Shown one piece after another: positions 1 to 9,639 of a stretch of DNA of 64,000 nt. The stretch is taken from assembly GCA_015143295.1 (NCBI GenBank), contig CM026556.1, positions 20,708,547-20,772,546 of the forward strand. Reading direction: 5' to 3'. This stretch comes from Tetracentron sinense (taxonomy: Eukaryota; Streptophyta; Magnoliopsida; Trochodendrales; Trochodendraceae). The position numbers were made by a program, and so were the translations under genes. Positions within the stretch are counted from its first letter, which is position 1, and every line of letters starts with the position of its first letter. Below the pieces are notes generated by a model. It saw only the letters and a program-made list of their open reading frames with translations, did not search any database and was not told where the DNA came from.

Positions 1-30
1 TACAAAAAGGAACTCTCTAACACTGTCCTC

Positions 31-171
31 TCAACAGTAGTCGAGGTATGGCCACACATCCAAGTCCCCATCCTCCTGAGACTGCCATGGGATAGGTGGC
101 TCCCTCTCCTCTACATACTCCTCCTCGACCCAAGGCTCGGGGTCGAGGACATCCACAGTACCTGCCGACAT
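31..171 (-). CDS. LTR-borne small acidic reading frame, 46 codons
   Basis: An ATG-to-TGA frame of 46 codons on the sense strand of the LTR, near its 3' end. The product begins MSAG, has the core PEPWVEEEYVEER and ends with DVWPYLDYC; it is strongly acidic. The same frame is present in LTRs of other subfamilies at 50903-51037, 37828-37968, 4258-4392, 33634-33753 and 46925-47062. Against the copy at 37828-37968 the core codons differ only at synonymous sites. A conserved CTGAG/CTCAG hairpin lies just upstream, and a splice-acceptor-like GCAG/GT falls inside the fourth codon, so the peptide could be either an ATG-initiated short protein or the last exon of a spliced leader transcript. I know no named family; function unknown. 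Confidence 0.45.
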   Translation of the reverse strand: MSAGTVDVLDPEPWVEEEYVEEREPPIPWQSQEDGDLDVWPYLDYC

Positions 172-450
172 AAAAGTACAGCTGAGCATGGAATACTCAG
201 CGAGTACAAACTACTAGCTAACCATAACAATAGCAAAAGCATAACAATAGTGAGCAATACAAGATATTAATTTAAAGCAATAGTGAAAGCATAAGATACA
301 TAGCCATATCTTGACATGCGTGTATGAATGCAAAAACCTCGGTAAAACTCATGTCTCGGAAACCTTTTTCGTGTCTCGGTCAAATCATGTATGTGTGTCG
401 TGTCTTGCCTTGTACTTCATGTCTTGACTTGTTCTTGACTTGTATACTTG

Positions 451-796
451 TGAGCCAGAGGCTAGCACCCTTCCGTGGGCTACCAACCTCCTTGTCATGT
501 TCTTGTTCCGTTTCTCTTGTGAGCCAGAGGCTAGCACCCTTCCTTGGGCTACCAACCTCCTTGTCATGTTCTTGATTCATTTCTCTTGTGAGCCAGAGGC
601 TAGCACCCTTCCTTGGGCTACCAACCTCCTTGTCATGTTCTTGATTCATTTCTCTTGTGAGCCAGAGGCTAGCACCCTTTCTTGGGCTACCAACCTCCTT
701 GTCATGTTCTTGTTCCATCTCTCTTGTGAGCCAGAGGCTAGCACCCTTTCTTGGGCTACCAACCTCCTTGTCATGTTCTTGATTCATCATATACAA
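451..796. repeat. 69-bp minisatellite inside LTR, five copies
   Basis: Units start at 451, 520, 589, 658 and 727, each opening with TGAGCCAGAGGCTAGCACCC. The period is exactly 69 bp, a multiple of three, which is why long open frames appear on both strands. The related LTR at 50623-52950 has four copies, so the copy number varies. The repeat sits in the part of the LTR between the donor-like and acceptor-like sites. Confidence 0.9.
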
Positions 797-1750
797 ATAC
801 AATCTTGGAAAACCCGGTTTCATGCATGCATGCGTGCTTGTGTGCTTGTCAATAGTGGTAATCATGATGACATACTTGAATGGGCGGATCACATGACTAT
901 GGCATTTCAATCCTTAACATAGTGGTATAAAAATTTAGGCAACATATAGCACATTTGAGCAATTTATCATCCCTAAGAAAACCTACACAATTTCTATTTC
1001 CATTTTCTTCATTAAGTCCATTTATCCCTTGTTTAGTCATTTTATCAAACACATAGCATGCAAGGTTCCTTAATGGTTCATCTTCTTCTTTTTAGTGCCT
1101 ACTTTCCATCCAAAAATCAAGGTATGTTCATTATTGGTAAAGTACCCATCCACCATTTCCATCACACACATCACCCAACATACACCTCGGCATCCAATCG
1201 CCACATCAACACCCACACACATCCATACCCTTTGCTTATCTTATTTAGGTTCATTGGAGATGATACATTTCATATGGGAGGCAAACATAATAGCATAAAT
1301 CATATTTCATAAGGAAAACCTAGATTATTGTTAGGGGAAGTTAGTAGAGTGTACTAACCTTGAATCGAAGCTTGATCTTGGTGTAGACCTTGATTTAAAC
1401 TCCAACTTGGAAGAAGAAAGCCCTTACTCAAACTATACTTTCTTGGGTAGGAAACCCTCTTGAAAATACCGTAGAGAGTGCTGCCCTAGCTTGAGAAGGG
1501 AACCCCACACGAGCTTGAGTTGAAATCTTGAAGAAAACGTGCTTGGGGACGATCTAGGGTCTTCACCCCTTTGATTTCTTCTCCAATGGAAAACCCTATT
1601 TGCAAATCCCCTTCTCCTCTCTCTCTATCTCTCAAAATCCCTTAAGAGTTGTGAATGAAGCCCTAAAGGCTCGGGCAAGCCTTAAGGAGAAAGGGTTTAA
1701 CCCCCAAAAGACGATAAAGCCCTTACTGAAATTTCTGCAAAAACGCGAAG

Positions 1751-1935
1751 ACCGAGCGATCGGTGGTTATGACCGATCGATCGGTTGCCTACCGATCGAT
1801 CGGTGTTTATGACCGATCGACCGGTCAAAAACTCACTCTCTGGAAAATTTCCCCATACAAAATTTCTGACCGCGCGATAGCTACCGATCGATCGGTTATG
1901 GACCGATCGATCGCTGATTGAACCGAGCGATCGGT
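1751..1935 (-). promoter_or_regulatory. U3 cluster of CG-centred palindromes
   Basis: Copies of ACCGATCGATCGGT or one-base variants begin at 1751, 1772, 1791, 1812, 1883, 1902 and 1922. Spacings within the two groups are 21, 19, 21 and 19, 20 bp, close to two helical turns. They lie in the U3 part, early in the sense LTR. A transcription-factor array is an inference from symmetry and phasing. Confidence 0.6.
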
Positions 1936-2147
1936 TCTCTATATGTCTGGACTGTTTTGACCATATCTTTTGACTCGCTCGTCGGATTTTGACGATTCAA
2001 CTTGCGTTGGGTTCGTCTTTCGAAAACGAACATTTCTGACGTTTCGGAATTTCCGATTTCTCCCTTATTTATTAATTTGACTACAAAAACGGCCAATTCG
2101 CTACGAAGGTGCCATTCATTAAAGATGAAAAAGTCCGGGGTGCTACA

Positions 2148-3838
2148 GAGGGTTAACAATTCATATTTCATGCTTTAATCCGAACTTGGAAATCATACTT
2201 TTACAAGTGCATAGATTTTTAAACCTTATTTTTTGAGCTTTTGTAAAAACAAAACGTATCTTATGAGGTCGTTCGTAAATCAATCGCTTATGAGTTCTTA
2301 AGAGTGCTTATGAGTACTTGTGAAACCTTATGAGTCGTGCGACCCACATATGAATGATGTGGGATATGCCTGATGCCTTGTGAGATATGAATGATGTCTT
2401 GCAAGATATGAATGATGTCTTGTGAGATATGAATGAGCTTTTGAGATACTTGTGAGCATCTATGATCCCGTAAAATCACTTGTGAGTTCTTATGAGGTTT
2501 CCTTAAACATTTCTTATGAATTTTGAAACATCCAACTTATGAAAAATCCGATTCGTGCGAGAGTAGTGTACATGCGAGACTTGTGAACATCTTAATAGAT
2601 TTAGAAAACCTTTTGACATAATAGCGTAATCCTTTGAAAACTTGGAATATAACTTGTAAGAACTTTGAGTATCATGTTAGACTTAGAATCTCTTCAACAT
2701 AGCACATAGCTCTTTTGAGTATCATGGAAATCATACAATATCTTAATTGCATTGAGGCATATGTATAAAGTATCATATATCATAGAAATCTAAACTTCCT
2801 CAAACATAGAGGATTTCTTTTATAGGGAACATCATAGTTTGAATAACAAAGGGAATTCATAACAAAGCTAGATAGTAGATTATATCTACCTTTAAAAACC
2901 GGATCCCTACGGTTTCTCGCTTTGGAATACTACTTTGAGGCAAGAGAAAGCTTTGAGGAAGCTTTGCGAATCAATTCTAAGCTTGAGAAATCTTGAGGAA
3001 AACAAGATCCAAGCTTTAGGAAAGCTTGAGAATGACTTGAGAAAGTCATTGAGTCAAAATCCGGACTCCACTTAATCACTAGCACAAAGCCTAGAAGAAC
3101 CCAAGTTCTCCTCCTTTTCTCTCAACTTTCTCCCAAAAACTCTCTCTAAGGGTTGTGGTAACCCTAGCCCACGAAATTGGGCTATTTATAGCCAAAGGAA
3201 ATGAGTCAAAGACTCATACACCCTTCAAAATATCTTAGAAGGTCGGCTATAGCCAAAAACAGCATGATCGGTTGACCAGTAAAGAGGATCGGTCGATCGG
3301 TCAAAAATCCTCTTTCTGTTAAAAATCCTTATACAAAATTTCGTGCCTTCGGTCGACCAGTAAGGAGGTTCGATCGACTGGTAGCAAATTCGGTCAATCA
3401 GATTTGCCTGTTTTTCCTCTATTTTGCTCAATGCTTTGTTCTTCTTCCCTTCTTTCTTCTTCCTCTTATACTTATTTTTCTTTAAAACATTTAAGTTTAT
3501 GTTTTAACTTTAAGTTTTAAATTAAATTTAGGAAGTACCCCCCACTTGAATCTAATAAAAATACTTAGAAATTCAAATTCCTCATAACTCAAAATCTAAA
3601 TTTTCAGTTTTAGGAAAAATCCGATAAATCCGGTTCGTCGTAACTTTTTCCATTGCTCGAAAACCATTCTAATCATATGAATAAAATCTCATAAAATTAA
3701 CTAAGCATAGTTAACCTATAAACAACCATTACTAGGACTTTTTATCTCAAAATTCAGAAAATTACATCACATGGTCCCTATTTACCGCACTATTCATAGC
3801 ACTATTCACAAGCTATGAAAGCGAGATCCGGGGTTCTA
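2148..3838 (-). mobile_element. Tekay-like LTR fragment, U3 side, sense minus
   Basis: Ends on the right in GGGGTTCTATA, like the LTR boundary at 30289, and shares the LTR block order with other copies: AT-rich start, palindromes around 3255-3410 (GGTCGATCGG and GGTCGACC types), and a TATA box read on the minus strand at 3190-3183 (TATAAATA). Toward its left end it runs into degenerate repeats of the CTTATGAG/CTTGTGAG kind. Its U5 side is absent; the LTR at 1-2147 may have inserted into it. Confidence 0.65.
3183..3190 (-). promoter_or_regulatory. TATA box of LTR fragment
   Basis: TATAAATA within GGCTATAAATAGCC on the minus strand, downstream of the palindromes in the sense direction. The same order (palindromes, then TATA) is seen at 48503-48510 and 62578-62585. 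Confidence 0.55.
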
Positions 3839-4618
3839 TAGATCATAAGTCTCACAAGGCTTCTAAGAACTAATAAGAAATTAATAAGTCTAAGATCGGT
3901 TCAAAGGCTCACAAGGCTCATAAGTGCTCACAAGCTTCACGGGTCATGTCTACGATTGGTTCACAAGTCTCCAAGGATCATAAGGAACTCACAAGAACTC
4001 ATAAGGCTCATAAGAACTCATAATCACATAAGGAACTCATAAGAACTCCTAAGGTTCATAAGAACTCATAAGGTTTATACGAAGTGTTTTTTTTTCCACA
4101 ACTGATAAGATTTGATGCATGGTTTTCTATGTTGGTTGTTAAGCACGAATTATGAATTGTATTCTTTTAAGTATTCGCATGTGATATTATTGTTGTTATA
4201 GCATTGCTAGTTAGTAGTTTGTACACGCTGAGTATTTTATGCTCAGTCGTACATTTTATGTCGGTAGGTCTGTTCGACATTTACAATCCCAGTCCATGGG
4301 TCGAGGAGGACTACAGTGAGGAGGAGCCGACAGAGGCTCAGCCAGAAGAGGATAGGAGCCTTGACAGGTGGCCTTATCCTGAATATTATTGAGAGTGGGT
4401 GAGGGAGAGATTACATCTGTATTTTCATGTCCACTATTGTTCTGGTTTATTTATTGTACAAACTTGTAATACAATCATATGTATAAAAGAAAATTTTAAG
4501 TTCACGCTTTCGCACTATTCTATGTTTCCGCTATGTTATGTCTTTGGTATTTTTACAGGATGGTTTGATATCGAGTCAAAGTATCCCTAACTCGTAGGGG
4601 ATATTTTAGGTCACGACA
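3839..4618 (+). mobile_element. Tekay-like LTR fragment, U5 side, sense plus
   Basis: Sense-plus LTR part that ends in GGTCACGACA at 4618, the form seen at 34054. It begins abruptly at 3839, head to head with the fragment ending at 3838, with degenerate CATAAG/CTCACAAG repeats (3839-4080), then the conserved hairpin at about 4228-4247 and the small acidic frame at 4258. The U3 part is missing here, so the two halves together look like one LTR whose first half was inverted. Confidence 0.65.
4258..4392 (+). CDS. LTR-borne small acidic reading frame, 44 codons
   Basis: Frame of 44 codons beginning MSVG, with the core PSPWVEEDYSEEEP and ending RWPYPEYY. It keeps the PWVEE-Y-EE core and the WPY tail of the copies at 31-171 and 37828-37968, though the surrounding LTR belongs to a more distant subfamily. 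The hairpin CTGAGTATTTTATGCTCAG precedes it, and an AG/GT lies just after its ATG. Function unknown; reality depends on the cross-copy conservation. Confidence 0.45.
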   Translation: MSVGLFDIYNPSPWVEEDYSEEEPTEAQPEEDRSLDRWPYPEYY

Positions 4619-5496
4619 AACATTTCCAAATTAAGCTGAATCTAGAAATGGTTGGAATTGGTTTGGCGACAATTCATGATATTCTAATTTTTGGGCTCTT
4701 TGCTCAGTTCTTGGGCCTATCTTGGGTAACTTGACTTGGGTTTTAGCTAGTAAGGGTTTGGTTTCAGGTATTTGGGTTGGGCTCTAGTAATTAGGCTTGG
4801 GTCCAGGGGTGCCGGCTTGGGCTTTTAAAGGTGTTGGACTGGGACACGGTTCAAGATGAGATAGGGTTTGGATTCCTTGAAGCTTGAAAGGGAGAGGAGA
4901 GATAGGGGTGTAAAAATAGGGTGCTTACAAGTATCACCCCTAGTTAGTGGGAATTTAATGAGATGGGAGTACAAAATTGAAATAGGACAAACACCTTCAT
5001 ATATAGTATCATGTACCTCCCCTTTTATTTGAAAGCTACAGCTGAGGGAAGGACATTGAGAAACTTCTTTCTTAGCCATGGACACTTGAAGCCAAGACTT
5101 ATACCATGACACTAAAGTAAAAGAATATATTTTCATCCTTGTCAAAAGTTGTTGAAAATTTAGTTTATACTGATATTCCGAAGTTTTAAATATTACAAAG
5201 ACGACATCTGCCACCATGAGTGAGTGGTGTGCAACTGAAACTTATCCAAAGGTCTTAGGAGGCATAGTAGACTTGTGTGCTAGCTAGAGATGTGGAGGTT
5301 TGTGACTCATGATGTGTCATTCAGTCTCTATTTTTCTCTCTTATAAGACTACTTTGAGTGCGATGTCATGAGAAGATTTTCAGGAGAAGATTTTTATTTT
5401 TCCTTCTTATCTTTTTCTACATATGATTTGAAATGTACACTATCTACCTACCAAAAGGTAACTTGTATGAGTTGCTTTGATATCAAATCTAAGGTT
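4619..5496. other. Intergenic stretch, no gene recognised
   Basis: Follows the LTR end at 4618. It has short GGGTTTGG/TTGGGCT-rich text at 4680-4870. The longest open frame (minus, 4825-5217) has no recognisable domain and no supporting context, so I do not call it. Confidence 0.4.
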
Positions 5497-5624
5497 CACT
5501 AACGTGTTATTATCCATTCTAAGTGTAATAATTATAAATTAGTGGGCCACACCTGTGATGCACTAACGTGTTATTATCCATTCTAAGTGTAATTATTAGA
5601 AATGAGTGGGCCACACCTGCGATG
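5497..5624. repeat. 64-bp direct duplication
   Basis: Two adjacent units, 5497-5560 and 5561-5624, both starting CACTAACGTGTTATTATCCA and ending in CACACCTG-GATG, differing at a few bases. A (GAGAGG)n run follows at 5625-5655. Confidence 0.85.
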
Positions 5625-6060
5625 AGAGGGAGAGGGAGAGGGAGAGGGAGAGAGAGACAGCACCTAGTGAGGAGCATTTTGGAAAAATATTTAAAGAATA
5701 TTTTGGGTATACACACTTGAGACATTTTAAGTAAAAATATTGTAAGGGACAAATTGGGTATAGAAACATGACGTGGGGATATTTAAGAACCCAAAAGCTT
5801 TAAGAGCATTTTGGGCATAGAAAAATTGAGAGACATTGTAGAAATAAAACAAATGAAATATGAGCAAACTTGAGGAACGTTTTAGGTTAAAAAAAATTAT
5901 AAGGGGTATTTTGGATATAGAAATTTGACTTAGGGATATTTTGGGAACTAAAAAATATTTAGGACATTCTGATCATAGAAAAAAAAATTAGGGCATTTTA
6001 AGTATAAAAACCTGACATATGGGCATTTTGAGAATAAAAATATTTTAGGGACATTCTGGC
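5625..6060. repeat. Degenerate periodic repeat, ATTTTGGGTATAGAAA type
   Basis: Loose repeats of about 50-60 bp built on GGACATTTTGGGTATAGAAA-like text, opening with a GAGAGG run. The region at 25410-25640 carries the same kind of text on the opposite strand, again next to a GAGAGG/CCTCTC run, so this is a dispersed repeat family. A (TA)n run at 6070-6091 follows. Confidence 0.6.
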
Positions 6061-6450
6061 AAAGAAAACAAATATATATATATATATATAATAAAAGGAC
6101 ATGATCCAATCAGACTGATCAAACCGAGAACTGGTCACCTGGCTAGTTCGACGATCGGTCCGGTTATGAAAATATTATTTATATATTAATAAAGGAAAGT
6201 TTTATGATTATATTAAATTTCAATCAACTTCTTAAGTCCTTTATATTTTTTTAGTGAAAAAGTCCTCTATATTAATAAACGCGGAAAGCAAAGGGTAGTT
6301 TTGAAATTAAGCTAAATTTAGTCAACATTTTGAACTCATATGTGTAAGGGTAGTTTTAGAATTAATTAAAATTCAATCCATTTGTGTAATGACAGATTTA
6401 GAATTAATTAAATTCAATCAACCTTTGAATCAGAAAATGATAGTTTTAGA

Positions 6451-6953
6451 ATTAATAAAACTTCAATCAAAACACGTCCACCTTTATTATATTATTATAT
6501 TAGTAAAGAAAGGTAAAGATGAAGCTGAGTTTACACAAAATAAAAAAAATAAAATAAGAAAGAAGTTAAAAGCAAGAAAGGAATGTAGGTGTGTGGTCGG
6601 TCATTTCTATTAATAAAACTTCAATCAAAACACATCCATCCTTATTATATTATTATATTCGTAAGGAAAGATAAAGATGAAGCTGAGTTTACACAAAATA
6701 AATAAAATAAAATAAGAAAGAAGTAAGTTGAAAGCAAGAAACGATTACACACCATGGGTTTGTCCCAGTGGTAGTGTATCTCCCTTTGGGGAGTGGAGAC
6801 TTGTGTTGGAGTCCTTGGTGTGGCTGTTGACGCCCACCAATGAACGAGTACTAACCCTGCTGACCGATTAATCCCCTAACATAGTTAGTTAAGAAATTAG
6901 GCCAACCAAGAAAGCAAGAAAGGATTGCTGGAGTGTGTGGTCGGTTATTTCTA
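6451..6953. repeat. 158-bp tandem duplication, second copy split by a SINE
   Basis: Copy 1 is 6451-6608, copy 2 starts at 6609 with the same ATTAATAAAACTTCAATCAA, runs to 6746, and resumes at 6927 after the SINE. The final part of both copies reads GTGTGGTCGGT-ATTTCT. No coding function is visible. Confidence 0.75.
6747..6909 (+). mobile_element. SINE with 17-bp target-site duplication
   Basis: 163-bp insert flanked by GAAAGCAAGAAACGATT (6730-6746) and GAAAGCAAGAAAGGATT (6910-6926), one mismatch. The body opens CCATGGGTTTGTCCCAGTGG, a tRNA-like A-box region, has a B-box-like GTTGGAGTCC, and shares the inner text GGTGTGGCTGTTGA-CGCC with the SINE at 17754-17919. The tail is short and not a clean poly(A). 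tRNA-derived origin is inferred from layout. Confidence 0.75.
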
Positions 6954-7605
6954 GATGAACGACTCCAGGTTAGATTCACCATTGAACTTTTGGAATCCGT
7001 TTATAATTGTGGGTATGGGTTATGGTTTCAAGACTCATATACTGTTAATTTACTATATATGTGTGACTATATACCTGATACATGTATTAAATAATATTTA
7101 GTGTTAAACATTATCCATCGAGTTAGGAATTTTAGGGTGAGACCCTCACTTTACTAAGGCTTGGGATCACATTCTTGTAAATGAAATTTTAATGGTTGGT
7201 AAAAAATTATATATTGCTAATGTGGTAGGTTGCTTACTCTTAACCCACTAAAAGCACAAAATTGATCTTTTTGATAATTTCTACTCTTTAAATTTATAGG
7301 TAAACACATGCATGTATTGAACCTTAGATCTCCTGTTCAAGAATCATTGTGTGACAAATGCATTTCTTGTATTACCTATTTAGACGGATTAGTTATAAAC
7401 TTTGACATTTAACTCTCTTTTGGAGTTAAGTGGAGGTTAATAACTTTTTAATCTTATTTGTGATGAGGTGTATTTATTTGTATATAATTCTTGAATTGTC
7501 TGGTTGGACAATTTGAGGATGAATAATCTCCAGTACAGACTGTTCATGATTTGTCCAGATTAAGAAAAATTTAGTTGGTCTTTCCTCTTGTTCTCTACAT
7601 ACATA
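6954..7605. other. Intergenic stretch, nothing recognised
   Basis: AT-rich DNA between the duplication and the satellite-like array. I see no coding exon, RNA gene or terminal repeat. Confidence 0.4.
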
Positions 7606-8945
7606 TTTAGACAATGTGACATTCAAGTATCAGAAAATACAGCATCAAAAACCGAGTCCATATTAGGATTTGCTTAATGTTAGGTTTAGGCTTAACTGTT
7701 TTTGTAAAATAGGCATTACCGACTCCACGGTACTCAAATTGGGCAAACGAGCTCCAAACACTTTGAAACTAATTTAAACACTTAGGTTATATTTAAATAC
7801 AAGTGTCAAAAAAGACCACATAAAAACCCGAGTCTCAGTTGAGATTTGATGTGCAATGTTAGGTTTAAACTTAACTTTTTTTGCAAAAGAATCATTTTGG
7901 ACTCTTCGGTGCTCAAATTGGGCATACGATCTCTAAATATCTCAAAAAAAATTCTAAGACTTAGGTTATATTGAAATACAAGTATCAGAAGAGACAACAT
8001 CAAAAACCTAGTTCCGGTTAGGATTTGACGCGCAATGTTAGGTTTAGGTTTAACTATTTTTGCAAAATAAGATATTTGGACTTCTCAGTGCTCAAATCAA
8101 GTAAATAAGCTCTGAATATTTTTAATCAATTACAACACTTAGGTTATATTGGAATACAAGTATCAGAAGAGACCGCATAAAAAATAGAGTTCCGGTTAGG
8201 ATTTGATGCACAATGTTAGGTTTAGGCTTAATTGTTTAAACAAAAGAAACATCTTGGATTCTTTGGTTCTCAAATCGGGCATACGAGTTTCGAATACCTC
8301 AAAACTAATTCTAGCACTTAGGTTATATTGAAATCCAAGAATCAAAGAGACAGCATCAAAAACCGAGTTTTGGTTAGTATTTGACGCGCAATGTTAGGTT
8401 TAAGCTTAATTATTTTTGCAAAAGATGTAATTGGGGCTACTCGGTGTCCAAATCGGGCAAAAGAGATCTAAATTGAATGAAACCAACTCTAAAAATTAGT
8501 ATACACCGAAACAAAAACGTGAGAATAGACTGTGTCGAAAAAAGAGACCCGATCGGGATTCTATGTGAATGTTTATGTTTCTATTTTTCTAAGTTTGAAT
8601 GTTGGGCAATTATGAACTTCGTTGCCCAAATCGAGAAAATGAGGTCTAAATTGAACAAACCCAATTCTAAGAGTTAGGATACATTGAAACAAAAAGGTCA
8701 GAACAGGGCACGTCAAAAAAGAAGTCTAATCGGAATTTCATGCACAGGTCTAGGTTTCTGTTTTCCTAAGTTTAAAACATAGACAATTAATGAACCGCAT
8801 TGCCCAAATCGGGCAAACGAGCTCTAAACTGGACGAAACCAATTCTAAAATTTAGGATATATTGAAGTAAAAGCGTTGGAACAGACCGTGTTGAAAAATG
8901 AGTCCCAATCGAGATTTTGTGCAGAAGTTTACGTTTCTTTTTTAT
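7606..8945. repeat. 178-bp satellite-like tandem array, about 7.5 copies
   Basis: The marker TTAGG(T/A)TATATTGAAATAC recurs at 7606 (diverged), 7782, 7961, 8139, 8318, 8496, 8674 and 8852: steps of 176, 179, 178, 179, 178, 178 and 178 bp. Each unit also contains CTCAAATCGGGCA-ACGAGCTC and AATGTTAGGTTTAGGCTTAA. Copies have diverged substantially, yet indels are few. The monomer is nucleosome-sized, the range of plant centromeric and subtelomeric satellites; the array is far too short to be a centromere itself. Small open frames inside it are by-products of the repeat. Confidence 0.85.
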
Positions 8946-9240
8946 TATAATTCAATTTAGTTGAAAATGGCATAGAATTTTTATATTCTAATACTAAATT
9001 GTCTTTTTTTGTTTCTGTAGGAGGGAGTCGACATGCTTGTCGAACTTCGGACACAATTCTCAGGGCCCTTTGTAGATAGGATTTTTTTTTTTTAATGTAA
9101 AACATTTGATCGGCATTATATAAATTGTTTCTTTTACGTTATTGACCTTTTAAGTTTTATATCCACCTATAATTATGAATTATTATATACTGCTTACAGG
9201 TGAAATAAATACAGGTACCAAAAATATTTAATCAAATTTA

Positions 9241-9610
9241 TAAAATAAATTTTTTTTATTTGAAGACCTTTAGCGGTGGTTTTGGAACTGCTGCAGATAA
9301 ATTAATTATAATAATTTAAACACCTTTAGCGGCAGTTTTAATTCGTCGCTAATAATTAAATTAAATGAATATTTTTTAATTTTAGCAACAGATTTAAACC
9401 ACCACTAAAACTTTTATTAAATTAATTAATTAATTAATTTAAAAATATGATCTCTAGCGGCGGTTGCAACCGCCACTTTAGGTTATCTCGAATTGACGAT
9501 ACTGTCCTTAGTTAATCGCTAGTGAATGGCATATGAAACCGTCGGTGAAAGGCAAGACCTACCATATCAGTTGTTATTAACCGCCGCTAAATCCTTTCCT
9601 GACAACGGTT
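9241..9610. mobile_element. CACTA-type subterminal repeat relic
   Basis: Repeated TTTAGCGGCGGTT and its reverse AACCGCCGCTAAA, in both orientations at about 9262, 9323, 9395, 9454, 9460 and 9578. Such inverted short repeats mark the subterminal regions of CACTA (En/Spm) elements. No CACTA terminus or target duplication is visible, so this is a remnant. An intron/exon-like TTTCTGTAG/GAGGGAG at 9010-9030 lies before it but gives no recognisable domain. Confidence 0.5.
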
Positions 9611-9639
9611 TAACCGTGTAAGGTCCAAAATTGGTTTTG

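Larger units (their letters stand above)
1..2147 (-). mobile_element. Tekay-like Ty3/gypsy LTR, left end outside window
   Basis: Long terminal repeat whose sense direction is the minus strand; it ends on the right in TGCTACA and is cut by the window edge on the left. It is closely similar throughout to the complete 2.3-kb solo LTR at 50623-52950, which fixes its right boundary. In sense order it has a palindrome-rich U3 (1935-1751), a donor-like AAG/GTTAGT near 359-358 of the 1350s block (1361-1353), a 69-bp tandem repeat (796-451), a conserved hairpin and a 46-codon frame (171-31). I cannot tell a solo LTR from one end of a larger element because the left flank is missing. Assignment to Tekay/Del rests on its resemblance to the LTRs of the coding element at 27723-40091. 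Confidence 0.8.

Noticed and set aside
451-796. CRISPR-like regularly spaced direct repeats
   Set aside because: Units are contiguous 69-bp minisatellite copies without unique spacers, inside a plant LTR.
380-922. Long overlapping open frames on both strands with repeated peptide units
   Set aside because: They are produced by the 69-bp tandem repeat, whose period is a multiple of three; they lie inside an LTR, and the same effect is seen at 51190-51644.
4825-5217. 130-codon minus-strand open frame
   Set aside because: No recognisable domain, no promoter or splice context, composition like the surrounding intergenic DNA.
7606-8945. Functional centromere
   Set aside because: Only seven to eight diverged monomers; size-matched to satellites but too short.
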